From positions 20,243-84,242 of the forward strand of contig CADCML010000006.1 in the NCBI GenBank assembly GCA_902802535.1: DNA of 64,000 nt. The letters are read 5' to 3'. Below the pieces are notes generated by a model. It had not been told where the DNA came from and did no database searches. It saw only the letters and a list, made by a program, of their open reading frames with translations. The DNA comes from an uncultured Bacteroidia bacterium. GTDB lineage: Bacteria; Bacteroidota; Bacteroidia; Bacteroidales; F082. How positions within the stretch are numbered: the first letter of the stretch is position 1; every line of letters begins with the position of its first letter. Shown here in pieces: positions 1 to 9,321 of this stretch. Made by a program: the position numbers and the translations under genes.

Positions 1-1100
1 TCAGTGAAGAGTTCAGCGACCAGTCCACCAACGTCTATATGATTTATGGCGGCGAGACCTCAATACCTTTCAAAGGACATGGTACCAATCGTTCCATCAT
101 GTTCACGGACAAGGATATACGCTTCTTGGAAACCGAGGTGAAAGAGGTGGATCAAGTGTCGCCGCGCATTTATCAAAGTGGTTTTGCCAACTTCGGCGAC
201 AAGTCGGGCAGCATTTTCGTGCAAGGTGTAAGGCCTGTTTTCAAGGATATCGACAATGTCAAAATGCTCGAAGGCCGCTTCATCAGCGAATTGGACGAGA
301 AAAGCAGCGAGAAGTTCATCGTCATCGACGACAACCTGAGCAAAAAACTTTTTGATGACGAGGTTTCCCCGCTTGGTCAGTTTGTCATCGTCAATGGCAT
401 TGCCTATAAAGTGGTAGGCGTTTGCGAAAGCGAGGGTCGTTCTGATGGCGGCAACGGCTATGTGCCTTTCTCTACCATGAAGAAAATCACGCGGCAGAGC
501 CGGTATTGGATGCTGCATTTCACCGTCAAAGGTTTGGAAACCAAGGAGGACAACGAGATGTTTACCGAGTATCTGCGCACCCAACTGGCACGTTTTCATG
601 AATTTGACCCCGACGACACCTCTGCTGTTTACATTCGCAGCAGGCAAGAGGAATACCTGCAAACCATGAAGATTTTCAACACAATACAACTCTTCATCTG
701 GATTATCGGCTTCGCCATGCTCATTTCGGGCATCGTGGGCGTGAGCAACATCATGCGCATCACCGTGAAGGAGCGTACCAACGAAATCGGTATCCGTAAG
801 GCTCTTGGCGCCAAGTCGCGCTCAATTTTGGCCTCCATCGTTACTGAATCCTTGATTATCACCACGATTTTCGGCTACATCGGGATGTGGCTCGGCATGG
901 TGGTGGCCGAAGTCAGCGGAAATATTTTGACCAAGGTCCAGGAAGGCAAGGAAATCTCCTTGAACATCGTCCCAAGCATCGACATCCGTATCGTGCTGAT
1001 GGCCACGGCATTACTCATCGTGTGCGGTGTGCTGGCAGGTTTTTTCCCTGCTCGCAACGCCGTGAAAATCAAACCTATTGAAGCAATGAATTACAGATAA
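1..1100 (+). CDS. MacB-like ABC transporter permease, 5' partial
   Basis: The reading frame is open from the first bases of the window, so the true start lies upstream and the N-terminal membrane helix is missing. What remains is a periplasmic MacB core domain (roughly the first 200 visible residues) followed by an FtsX-type membrane domain with three helices and the typical cytoplasmic loop motif VKERTNEIGIRKALGAK. The protein ends KIKPIEAMNYR, the usual FtsX-family tail. It should form part of a tripartite exporter with the permease, adaptor and outer-membrane channel that follow. The ATPase subunit is not in the window and is presumably just upstream. Substrate cannot be inferred. Confidence 0.9.
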   Translation, partial: SEEFSDQSTNVYMIYGGETSIPFKGHGTNRSIMFTDKDIRFLETEVKEVDQVSPRIYQSGFANFGDKSGSIFVQGVRPVFKDIDNVKMLEGRFISELDEKSSEKFIVIDDNLSKKLFDDEVSPLGQFVIVNGIAYKVVGVCESEGRSDGGNGYVPFSTMKKITRQSRYWMLHFTVKGLETKEDNEMFTEYLRTQLARFHEFDPDDTSAVYIRSRQEEYLQTMKIFNTIQLFIWIIGFAMLISGIVGVSNIMRITVKERTNEIGIRKALGAKSRSILASIVTESLIITTIFGYIGMWLGMVVAEVSGNILTKVQEGKEISLNIVPSIDIRIVLMATALLIVCGVLAGFFPARNAVKIKPIEAMNYR

Positions 1101-1112
1101 AAACCACGCATC

Positions 1113-2375
1113 ATGTTCGACTTTGACGGCATACACGAGATTTGGCAGACCATCACACGCAACAAGACCCGCAGTCTGTTGACGGCCTTCGGCGTGTTTT
1201 GGGGCATTTTCCTCCTTGTCGTCCTCACTTCGACAGGCAACGGTTTCGAGAAAGGATTGATGATGCAGGTGGAAGGCGTGACGCCCAACACGGTTTTCTT
1301 TTATACCAGCGTCACCAGCGAACCTTACAAAGGCTACCAAAAAGGTCGCTCGTGGTCGATGCAAATGGCTGATATTGAAGCTATCAGGGAGGCGTTTCCT
1401 TGTGTCAAGGCTATCTCGCCCGAAGCCAGCGTGTGGTCGAGCGAGGACAAGAACGTGGTCTATAATAGTCGCGGCGGCAGTTTCACGGTGAAAGGGGTGA
1501 TGCCCGAGTACAACGAAATCGAGAAGTCGAAGATTATGAAGGGACGTTTCATCAACGACACCGACATCGCCACCAACCGCAAAGTGTGCCTTTTGGGCAA
1601 AAAAGTGTATGAAACCATGTTTGAGAAAGGCGAAAACCCGCTTGGTAAGATGGTGAAAGTCAACGGTATCTATTTCCAAGTGGTGGGTGTGATGCGTTCC
1701 TACACCGAACACGTCAACATCAATGGCACCATCGACGAGTCGGTCATTTTGCCCTTCACCACCATGCAACAGGTCTTTGCCTTGGGCGACAAAATCGGTT
1801 TCTTCGCCTTTGTTGCCGACGACAACACGCCCATTTCGGACATCGAGGAGGAGGTCAAGCAACTCATCAAGCAGCGCCACGACATCGCGCCCACCGACAA
1901 CGAGGCCATCGAATCTTTCAACCTTTCGGAAATCTTCAAGGCTTTTAAGGGCTTGTTCTTCGGCATCCACATCTTGATTTGGATTGTGGGTTTGGGTACT
2001 TTGATGTCGGGCGTCATCGGTGTGAGCAATATCATGCTCGTGACCGTGAAAGAGCGCACCCGCGAAATCGGGGTCAGGCGCGCCATCGGGGCCAAGCCCA
2101 AGGATATTATTGGTCAAGTGCTGTCGGAGAGCCTGTTGCTCACTACTTTGGCGGGTTTGGTGGGACTTTGCATCGGCGTGGGCATCATGGCGATAGTGGG
2201 CACAATTGTAGCCAACAACCCAAGTGAAGACATGATGTTCCAAGACCCGAACCTCGGTTTCGGAGCCGCCGTGGCTGCCACTATTATTGTCATCATTTCT
2301 GGACTCCTTGCCGGCGTGTTGCCTGCTTGGAGAGCCATTCAAATCAAAGCAATCGACGCAATCAGGGAGGAATAA
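1113..2375 (+). CDS. MacB-like ABC transporter permease
   Basis: A full-length 420-residue permease: one N-terminal membrane helix (about residues 20-45, LLTAFGVFWGIFLLVVLTS), a periplasmic MacB_PCD domain (about 50-270) and a C-terminal FtsX domain with three helices and the loop VKERTREIGVRRAIGAK. It starts 12 bases after the preceding permease and is clearly its paralogue, so the two probably form a heterodimer. The adaptor gene follows after a 205-base gap containing a repeat element. In the family these permeases couple cytoplasmic ATP hydrolysis to movement of a periplasmic substrate into a TolC-type duct; the substrate here is unknown. Confidence 0.9.
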   Translation: MFDFDGIHEIWQTITRNKTRSLLTAFGVFWGIFLLVVLTSTGNGFEKGLMMQVEGVTPNTVFFYTSVTSEPYKGYQKGRSWSMQMADIEAIREAFPCVKAISPEASVWSSEDKNVVYNSRGGSFTVKGVMPEYNEIEKSKIMKGRFINDTDIATNRKVCLLGKKVYETMFEKGENPLGKMVKVNGIYFQVVGVMRSYTEHVNINGTIDESVILPFTTMQQVFALGDKIGFFAFVADDNTPISDIEEEVKQLIKQRHDIAPTDNEAIESFNLSEIFKAFKGLFFGIHILIWIVGLGTLMSGVIGVSNIMLVTVKERTREIGVRRAIGAKPKDIIGQVLSESLLLTTLAGLVGLCIGVGIMAIVGTIVANNPSEDMMFQDPNLGFGAAVAATIIVIISGLLAGVLPAWRAIQIKAIDAIREE

Positions 2376-2387
2376 TATTATGAGAAA

Positions 2388-2525
2388 CTACAGATTATAC
2401 AGATTAAACGGATGTCGTTCTTCGAATTTTGCAGCTAAAGCTGCGGATTATACAAATCCGTACCAATCCGCAACGAAGTTGCAAAATTTATCCACAATAA
2501 TTCGTAAAATCTGTGAAATCTGTAG
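2388..2525. repeat. Non-coding element with 18-bp terminal inverted repeats
   Basis: The ends are CTACAGATTATACAGATT at 2388-2405 and, on the other strand, CTACAGATTTCACAGATT at 2508-2525 (15 of 18 matching). Inside lie further short complementary pieces, such as TTTTGCAGC and GTTGCAAAAT, and GGATTA/AATCC. It encodes no credible protein and sits between the permease and adaptor genes of what should be one operon. The shape is that of a MITE-like or transcribed hairpin element. Confidence 0.6.
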
Positions 2526-2580
2526 TTAACAAAAGGAATCTTGAAATCTGAAATCTTGAAATATTAAAATCACAAATACC

Positions 2581-3684
2581 ATGAAAAAAATTTTCAAAAT
2601 CCTGTTTTTCATCTTGTTAGGCGTAGGAGTCATCTGGACTTTCGTCTATCTTTACAAGAAATCGAGGCCGCAAGAGGTCGTTTACGAAATCGAAGTGGCC
2701 AAAATCGACACGATTCAAAAGACCACAGTCGTGACGGGACAAATCGACCCCCGCGATGAGGTGGCCATGAAGCCCCAAGTGTCGGGCATCATCTCCGAAA
2801 TTCTCAAGGAACCCGGGCAGTCGGTCCAGCAAGGCGAGGTCATCGCCGTGGTGAAAGTCATCCCCGACGTGAGCAACCTCGCCGCCGCCGAATCGCAGGT
2901 GCGCGTGGCCAAAATGAACCTTGACAATGTGGAAAAAATCTACCACCGTCAAGAGAACATGAAGGTTAAAGGCTTGATTTCCACAGAGGAATTCGAGAAG
3001 TCACAACTCGAATACCAGCAGGCGAAGGAGAGTTACAGCAACGCCCAAGACCAACTCAACATCATCAAGGAAGGCATCTCGAAGAGCACTTCGGGCTACA
3101 GCAACACGAAAATCAAGGCCACCATTTCGGGCATGATTCTCGACATTCCCGTGAAGGTTGGCAACTCGGTCATCAACTCCAACACCTTCAACGACGGCAC
3201 CACCATCGCGACTATCGCCAACATGAAGGACATGATTTTCAAGGGCAAACTCGACGAGACAGAGGTGGGCAAAATCCATGAGGGAATGCCCATGGTTTTG
3301 ACCATTGGCGCCATGAACGACCGTAAGTTTGACGCCGTGTTGGAGTACATTGCGCCCAAAGGCACGCAGGAGAGCGGTGCCGTCTTCTTCGAGATGAAAG
3401 CTCGCGCCATCCTGCCCGACGATGTTTTCGTCCGTGCCGGCTACTCCGCCAATGCCGAAATCGTTTTGGACGAGGCCAAAGGCGCCGTGACCGTGCCCGA
3501 AAGCTGCATCACCTACGAGGACGGAGAAGCCTATGTGTATCGCTGCACCAAGGAAGATGCTCCGCAACAATTTGAGAAACAATCCGTTAAAGTCGGCCTT
3601 TCCGACGGTGTCAACATTGTGATCACTGAAGGGCTGCAAGTCGGCGACAAAGTCCGTGGAATCGAAAAAACCGAAGAAAAATGA
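2581..3684 (+). CDS. Efflux periplasmic adaptor (MacA/HlyD family)
   Basis: A 367-residue membrane fusion protein. An uncleaved N-terminal anchor helix (about residues 5-25) is followed by a split biotinyl-lipoyl domain (VTGQIDPRDEVAMKPQVSG ... IKATISGMILDIPVKVG), a helical hairpin around residues 95-165, a beta-barrel domain and a membrane-proximal domain (VPESCITYEDGEAYVY). It should bridge the two ABC permeases to the TolC-like channel whose start codon overlaps its stop by four bases (ATGA). The start is preceded by an A/T-rich leader carrying two AATCTTGAAA-type motifs rather than a Shine-Dalgarno site. Confidence 0.92.
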   Translation: MKKIFKILFFILLGVGVIWTFVYLYKKSRPQEVVYEIEVAKIDTIQKTTVVTGQIDPRDEVAMKPQVSGIISEILKEPGQSVQQGEVIAVVKVIPDVSNLAAAESQVRVAKMNLDNVEKIYHRQENMKVKGLISTEEFEKSQLEYQQAKESYSNAQDQLNIIKEGISKSTSGYSNTKIKATISGMILDIPVKVGNSVINSNTFNDGTTIATIANMKDMIFKGKLDETEVGKIHEGMPMVLTIGAMNDRKFDAVLEYIAPKGTQESGAVFFEMKARAILPDDVFVRAGYSANAEIVLDEAKGAVTVPESCITYEDGEAYVYRCTKEDAPQQFEKQSVKVGLSDGVNIVITEGLQVGDKVRGIEKTEEK

Positions 3685-4997
3685 AACGCGCACTTCTGAT
3701 AACGCTGTTGGTGACAACCGTTTTCACCACCCAAGCACAAAAAGTCTGGACGCTTGACGAATGCATCGACTATGCCATCGAGCATAACCTTGATTTGCAA
3801 AAGACTCAATTGGCTCGTCAACAAGCTGAATACCAATACAAAGCCAGCAAAAACGCTTGGTTGCCCACGTTGAGTGCCAATGCAGGCGAATACCTTGGAT
3901 TCGGTCAATCACCTTCATACACAGGCGTTTATGTGTCAGACAATTCCTCTTCCACTTCGTTCGGGGCCAGTCTTTCCCTGCCGTTGTTTCAAGGTTTGAA
4001 CTTCTACAACACCGCCAAGGCCGATGCCCTGAACCTGCAAGCCACCGAAATGGATCAGAAGGCCACCCAACTCAACCTGAAACTCAACGTGATGGCCTTT
4101 TACATGCAGGTGCTTTACGGTAAGGAGCAGGTTGAAATCGCCCGCCGACAAGTGGAACTTTCTGCTGAACAGTTGCAAAAGACCCAACAACTCTTTGAAA
4201 ATGGGCGCGTTGCCGAGGCAGATGTCTATGAAAGCAGGGCCCAACTTGCCACCGACCAAGCTACCCTCACCCAAAAGGAAACCGATTTGGCTTTGAGCCT
4301 GCTCACTTTGACACAGGTTCTTGAAATAGAAGAATTTGAAGGTTTTGAGGTGAGTTCCCCTGAAGCCTTTTTCGCAGGTCAAAAACTGGAACTTGACACG
4401 CCGCAAACCACCATTACATTAGCCTTGCAGAATCAACCTTCCATGGAAGCCGCCCGTCTGCGCGTACAAAAGAGCCATTATGACCTGAAAGCCTCAAAAT
4501 CAGCGTGGTATCCCTCGTTGGACTTTTACGGCGGCTATTCCAACGGACTGTACCATTATTTTGGCGACAACTACCCCAACACGCCCGTCGACGAGCAACT
4601 GAAACGCAACAGCAGGGCGCAACTCGGCGTTTCGCTCAACATTCCGATTTTCAACGGAATGAGGACGAAATATCGCGTGAAAATGACCGAGATTTCCATC
4701 GCCGACCAGCAACTCAGCCTTGAAAACACGGAGAAAACCCTGCGCAAGGAAATCCAGCAAGCCTACGGCAATGCACGTGCAGCGCAACAGAAGATGGCCG
4801 CCATGGAAAATAGTTTGGAAGCCTCACGCGTGGCCTACGACTACGCCAAAGCCGGCTACGACATGGGCAAAAAGACCCTGCTCGAACTGAACGAGAGCAA
4901 AATCCGCTTCCACAAGGCCGAATCTGACCTGTTGCAAGCGCGTTATGAGTACCTTTACCGCTGCAAAATCATTGAATATTACAGAAATGCGGAATAA
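3681..4997 (+). CDS. TolC family outer membrane protein
   Basis: 438 residues with a cleavable signal peptide (MKRALLITLLVTTVFTTQAQ) and the two repeated halves of the OEP/TolC fold, each with a beta-barrel hairpin (for example GQSPSYTGVYVSDNSSSTSF and GGYSNGLYHYFGDNYP) between long alpha-helices. The tail KIRFHKAESDLLQARYEYLYRCKIIEYY is typical of Bacteroidota TolC proteins. It overlaps the adaptor gene by four bases, so translation is probably coupled, and it supplies the outer-membrane exit duct of the exporter. Confidence 0.92.
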   Translation: MKRALLITLLVTTVFTTQAQKVWTLDECIDYAIEHNLDLQKTQLARQQAEYQYKASKNAWLPTLSANAGEYLGFGQSPSYTGVYVSDNSSSTSFGASLSLPLFQGLNFYNTAKADALNLQATEMDQKATQLNLKLNVMAFYMQVLYGKEQVEIARRQVELSAEQLQKTQQLFENGRVAEADVYESRAQLATDQATLTQKETDLALSLLTLTQVLEIEEFEGFEVSSPEAFFAGQKLELDTPQTTITLALQNQPSMEAARLRVQKSHYDLKASKSAWYPSLDFYGGYSNGLYHYFGDNYPNTPVDEQLKRNSRAQLGVSLNIPIFNGMRTKYRVKMTEISIADQQLSLENTEKTLRKEIQQAYGNARAAQQKMAAMENSLEASRVAYDYAKAGYDMGKKTLLELNESKIRFHKAESDLLQARYEYLYRCKIIEYYRNAE

Positions 4998-5074
4998 TTG
5001 CAATTCGCAATAATTCAGTTTTAACTTCGTTATTTAGTCAAACAATGAAATACCGTTTTGTAAAAATAACAACC

Positions 5075-7522
5075 ATGAAAAAGCGTGTTTTTATCCTCTT
5101 TGCGTTTATCGGGTGCTTCGTTATGCCCGCTTTGGCGCAAAACAAAGTGACAGGAACCATCGTCGAAGAAGCCAATGGCAAGGCGATTCCTTTTGTCAAT
5201 GTGGGGCTGTTCCGTCAGTCCGACAGCGTTTTCGTCAGTGGCTCGGCTTCCGACGACAAAGGCCGTTTTGAGCTGCAAGCCGTGCCCAATGGCGACTATC
5301 GCCTGATGGTCTCAGCCATTGGTTTCCAGACCTTTGAGCAAATGTTGACCGTGAAAGGCAACCAAGATTTGGGACAACTGAAACTCTCGGAAGGCTCCAC
5401 CAAACTTGATGAGGTGGTCATCACGGAGAAGCGTCCCTTGTTTGCCGTGGAAGGGGAGAAGACCATGTACAATGTGGCCGAAGACCCCAGCATCCAGACG
5501 GGAACGGCCTCTGATGCCTTGCAGAATGCTCCTGGCGTGGAAGTGGACGTGGAGGGCAACATCAGCTTGCGCGGTACATCAAGCGTGGAGGTGTGGATCA
5601 ACGACAAACCCTCGCACATGACCGCCGAGAACCTCAAGACCTACATCCAGACCATGCCAGCCAATAGCATTGATAGAGTGGAAGTTATCACCAATCCATC
5701 GGCGCGCTACGGCTCCAAGGCCGATGGCATCATCAACATCGTGACCAATGCCAAAATCCAGAAAAACGAGTTCTTCAGCTTTGGCGTGAACGCTTCGACG
5801 AGCCCTTACATTGGCCCCTGGCTTTCTTACGTCTGGTCGAACGAAAAACTGACGATCAACGCTTACGTTAATGGCGGCTTTTCCATTTGGAAGGGCTACA
5901 ATAGCGTGGAGCAATCCCTTTTCACCGACGATGGACTCGCTAACCATGAGATTGACTCGTCGAGCTACAACGAAAAGAATTTCAGTGCAGGTGGTCACTT
6001 CAGCCTTGATTATGAGATAGATACCGCCAATAGTATAAACGTCTGGTTCAGTACGTGGCCCAATTGGGGGAAAGATGCCCAATGGGCTTACAAGTTCAGG
6101 GAAGAGTTTTTGCCCGATTCAGTCATTACTGCCCTTACGGAAAGCAGCAGCGTCCCGAACCGCAACTTTTTCGCCAATGGCGGCTTGTATTACCAGCACA
6201 AATTTGACAGCAAGGGCCACAACCTTTCCGTCAGCCTCAATGGTATCGGTTGGAAGAGCGGAAACGGCGGCCGAGTCGAGAGGGTGTTCACCTTGCCCAC
6301 ATCCTACACACGAACGATGTATCAGTACGGCGAATATGGTTCCATGGGCGCGGAGGCCGAAATCGTCTATAACCGTCCCTATTCCGAGAATGGCGAGGTT
6401 TCGGTGGGCTACACGATAGGCTACGACCCTGAAAACCGCTATCTTGTCACCGACACGATGGTCGATGGCGAGTGGGTGAACGACGTTTACCGTTCCTATA
6501 ATGCCAAGTTTACCAATCTGAACAACGAGGCTTTCATCACTGTGCAGCACAAGTTTGGCGGCTTCACGGTGAAACCGGGCGTTCGTTTCGTCAGTGAATT
6601 GGTCAGTGGTAAATACCTTACCACTTTCCCGGGCGACACCACCAATTACAATTTCAGAAAGCATTTCTTCAGTGTCAGGCCGTCGTTGCACCTGTCTTAC
6701 AGGACTGAGTCGATGCACAACTTCAAGTTGAGCTACACAATGCGCATTGCCGCACCCCAAGCCGAGCAATTGAGCAAATTCCCGTTGTATGATGAGGACT
6801 CTTACAGCACGGGCAACCCCGAATTGGAGCGCATTTACACTCATTCCGTCGAGGCGGGCTGGACCAAATATTGGAACAGCTTCGGTTCCATCGGTTTGTC
6901 GGCTTACTATCGGGGCAAAACCAACGAAGTCAATACGATACGGCTTTCGGAATACCATTGGCTCTATGGCCGAGTGGTGCCTTACGGTTATCCCGTCAAT
7001 GTGGGCCGTAGCCATACTGCAGGTTTGGAATACAACATGATGTACCGCCCGAGCGGGTTTTTCAATCTGCGCTTCTACGCCAACCTTTACAACTCCTACA
7101 TCAATACGGAATACGATGGCAAGCCTTACGAATTTGACAAATGGTCTTACAGTTTCCGCCTGAACATGTGGGCCAAGCTGTGGAACAAACTGGAAGTGAC
7201 GGCTTCAGGCTATTACAGCTCACCGACGCAATCGCTGTTCAGCGAGCGCCATGCCCGTTACGGCATCAACGCCGGCCTTCGCGCCGACTTCTTCGACCGC
7301 AAGCTCTCAGTGTATGTCAACGCTAACGATATCTTCAACTGGAACAGTTGGGGTAGTACGAACAATAGCCCATCCGTGCAGTCCATCTCCAATTCGAAGT
7401 ATAACAGCCGCAGCGTTTCGGTCGGCCTGACCTTCCGTTTCGGCAAGATGGAATTGGAGCAGATGGCTCGCCAAGGCGAGGGCGAATCGGGTAGCGCCCC
7501 ACAAGGCATGGGTGGAATGTAA
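5075..7522 (+). CDS. TonB-dependent receptor-like outer membrane protein
   Basis: About 815 residues. The chosen start gives a clean signal peptide (MKKRVFILFAFIGCFVMPALA, then Q); an in-frame ATG ten codons upstream at 5045 would put a charged extension in front of it. A carboxypeptidase-regulatory-like domain (about residues 22-100) is followed by a TonB plug (LDEVVITEKRP ... RVEVITNPSARYGSKADGI) and a C-terminal outer-membrane beta-barrel of the OMP_b-brl_3 type. No TonB box is obvious and there is no SusD partner nearby, so a nutrient substrate is not implied. The protein carries a short Gly/Met-rich tail after the last strand. It follows the exporter genes after 77 bases and ends one base before a convergent gene. 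Confidence 0.85.
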   Translation: MKKRVFILFAFIGCFVMPALAQNKVTGTIVEEANGKAIPFVNVGLFRQSDSVFVSGSASDDKGRFELQAVPNGDYRLMVSAIGFQTFEQMLTVKGNQDLGQLKLSEGSTKLDEVVITEKRPLFAVEGEKTMYNVAEDPSIQTGTASDALQNAPGVEVDVEGNISLRGTSSVEVWINDKPSHMTAENLKTYIQTMPANSIDRVEVITNPSARYGSKADGIINIVTNAKIQKNEFFSFGVNASTSPYIGPWLSYVWSNEKLTINAYVNGGFSIWKGYNSVEQSLFTDDGLANHEIDSSSYNEKNFSAGGHFSLDYEIDTANSINVWFSTWPNWGKDAQWAYKFREEFLPDSVITALTESSSVPNRNFFANGGLYYQHKFDSKGHNLSVSLNGIGWKSGNGGRVERVFTLPTSYTRTMYQYGEYGSMGAEAEIVYNRPYSENGEVSVGYTIGYDPENRYLVTDTMVDGEWVNDVYRSYNAKFTNLNNEAFITVQHKFGGFTVKPGVRFVSELVSGKYLTTFPGDTTNYNFRKHFFSVRPSLHLSYRTESMHNFKLSYTMRIAAPQAEQLSKFPLYDEDSYSTGNPELERIYTHSVEAGWTKYWNSFGSIGLSAYYRGKTNEVNTIRLSEYHWLYGRVVPYGYPVNVGRSHTAGLEYNMMYRPSGFFNLRFYANLYNSYINTEYDGKPYEFDKWSYSFRLNMWAKLWNKLEVTASGYYSSPTQSLFSERHARYGINAGLRADFFDRKLSVYVNANDIFNWNSWGSTNNSPSVQSISNSKYNSRSVSVGLTFRFGKMELEQMARQGEGESGSAPQGMGGM

Positions 7523-7523
7523 T

Positions 7524-9035
7524 TTATTCGATTACAATTCTTTGCGTTCTGACTGCGTTACCATTGTTAAGGCGCAACAAATAAATGCCCGGTGCCAGTC
7601 CCTCCGTAGAGATGCAATTTGTCGCGTTCCCCTTGCGCGAAACCACCACGCGACCTGTCATGTCAATTATTTGTAGAGACGCAACATTTTGCGCCTCTAC
7701 AATATTTATCATCCCATCCGCATAATACGCAAACGCTTCATTCCCAAATTCTTCCACGCCATAATGCGGGTCAAAAACCATTTTGAAGCGCAAGGCGTAA
7801 TCGTTCACTTGAGCGGAGAAGGTATAATCTGGCGTATTCAACAGGTTATGGTTGACTCCTGCAATATTGTCAATGAGGTGCAGATAGTTGAGGTTCAATT
7901 CTTTGAGGTCAAAATGAAGTGTATAGCTGCCATTTTCCTCGACCTTGAATTTGAGGGGAAGGGCATCCACACTATCGATGCTGAGGACGGCCAAGTCTTG
8001 ATTGTCTTTGGTGAAATATACCCATGGCGTATCTTCGAAGAACTGATATTTGGCCAAATCGTCGCCCGCGTTGAAACTAAGGAGAGCCTGGTCAAGAATC
8101 TCGGTTGGGGTGTCGGATTTGGTCGCAGTGATTTCAATATAGCCACGGTTCTCTGCTGGTTGCTCAAAAACTCCATTATCCAACCTAACTATCGCATCTT
8201 CAATGCCTTTCGACTGTACAATGATGCCCATGCAAGGCACGATGGGGCGACCCATTGAGAAAGGCACAGCAATCATGCTATTGCCTATTTCGCTGAAGAA
8301 ATAATAGCTTCTGTCGACGAAAGCGTTGCAAGGTAGCGGGTTGCCTATTATGTTGCAGCCTGCCAATGCGCCGTTTGAGGCATGGTAGGACAAACCACAT
8401 TCGGCAAGGGTACCGATGGTTTTCCCCTCAAATAGCAATGTCGTGTCCAAAGCGTTGGCATACAAGTAACCGCGCCCTTTTTCGATGACGAATGGCGACT
8501 CTTTGAAGTCGTTCCATTGCGCGGTGGCTTGGTCGAAGGAATAGAGTGCGTAGCCTGTTTCAGGCTCGGTGAGGAATCCATTTTCGATGGAAGGCGTGAT
8601 GTCGTCCTCAACGGGCGAGGCGATGAAATTCCATAAGTGGTCGTCGGCAAAGATTTTCTTTTTCACCGTCACCTTGACGGGCGAGGGGCAGACCAGTTGG
8701 GCCTTGTCTTCAAGGATAAAATCGTTTTCGTCGCCCCAAATGATGGAAGCGTTGGCGGTCAGCGTATACCTCTCTTTGACGGTGAGGCTGAAGTTGCCTG
8801 AATTGTAGAGCGTTCCGATGTTCACGTTTTGGTCGACGATGACATCGGCGGAGATGGTCACGTAAGAAGATTCGCTGTTGGGCATCAGGCCGTCAAGCCA
8901 GTTGCCGGAATCCGACCAAAGTTGGTTGCCCATCGTCCCGATAAAGGTTTGCGCCTGGGCAAAAAAACATCCTGTGAGTAGAAATCCAACCGTAAGTAAT
9001 ACGCGGTTGAAGGCGAGAATCATGTTTTTTTTCAT
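7524..9035 (-). CDS. Secreted protein with T9SS type A sorting domain
   Basis: 503 residues. The N-terminus has a signal peptide (hydrophobic run ILAFNRVLLTVGFLLTGCFF ending near AQAQ). The middle is beta-rich without a recognised catalytic motif. The last 80 residues form a type A T9SS C-terminal sorting domain: LQIIDMTGRVVVSRKG, APGIYLLRLN and a final VRTQRIVIE. Such proteins are exported by the Sec system, moved across the outer membrane by T9SS and anchored on the surface. Function beyond that is unknown. The gene is transcribed alone, convergent with the receptor gene, and has a TAATTTTG -7 element 47 bases upstream. Confidence 0.85.
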   Translation of the reverse strand: MKKNMILAFNRVLLTVGFLLTGCFFAQAQTFIGTMGNQLWSDSGNWLDGLMPNSESSYVTISADVIVDQNVNIGTLYNSGNFSLTVKERYTLTANASIIWGDENDFILEDKAQLVCPSPVKVTVKKKIFADDHLWNFIASPVEDDITPSIENGFLTEPETGYALYSFDQATAQWNDFKESPFVIEKGRGYLYANALDTTLLFEGKTIGTLAECGLSYHASNGALAGCNIIGNPLPCNAFVDRSYYFFSEIGNSMIAVPFSMGRPIVPCMGIIVQSKGIEDAIVRLDNGVFEQPAENRGYIEITATKSDTPTEILDQALLSFNAGDDLAKYQFFEDTPWVYFTKDNQDLAVLSIDSVDALPLKFKVEENGSYTLHFDLKELNLNYLHLIDNIAGVNHNLLNTPDYTFSAQVNDYALRFKMVFDPHYGVEEFGNEAFAYYADGMINIVEAQNVASLQIIDMTGRVVVSRKGNATNCISTEGLAPGIYLLRLNNGNAVRTQRIVIE

Positions 9036-9081
9036 ATCGATTTTGGTGTTATTTTTCGGAAATAAGCTTGTTTTGAGGCCT

Positions 9082-9089
9082 CAAAATTA
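9082..9089 (-). promoter_or_regulatory. -7 promoter element of the T9SS cargo gene
   Basis: TAATTTTG on the minus strand fits the Bacteroidota -7 consensus TAnnTTTG and lies 47 bases upstream of the start codon. The remainder of the 286-base gap up to the helicase stop codon shows nothing else recognisable. Confidence 0.5.
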
Positions 9090-9321
9090 GGGAAAACTGG
9101 CCTAATAAAGGGTTTTGGATTGGTTTTTGCTATAAATTTCGCTGAATTACATCACAAAAATCCCGATTTCGGCACGTTTTTCACGCGGATTTTGGAAGCG
9201 TTGCAGTTCAAAAGCATTGTTTTTACAGTAAAAAAACAGGCGAATAATCGATAAATTTACTGAACGTGAAAGGTATAATTGTTATAATGGTGGTGCCTAT
9301 GGGTTGGTGTCATCGATTCGG

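Noticed and set aside
1011-2342. Long minus-strand frame of 443 codons opposite the permease gene
   Set aside because: It is antisense to a well-supported gene, is rich in His and Asp as expected of a shadow of G/C-biased codons, and has no family similarity.
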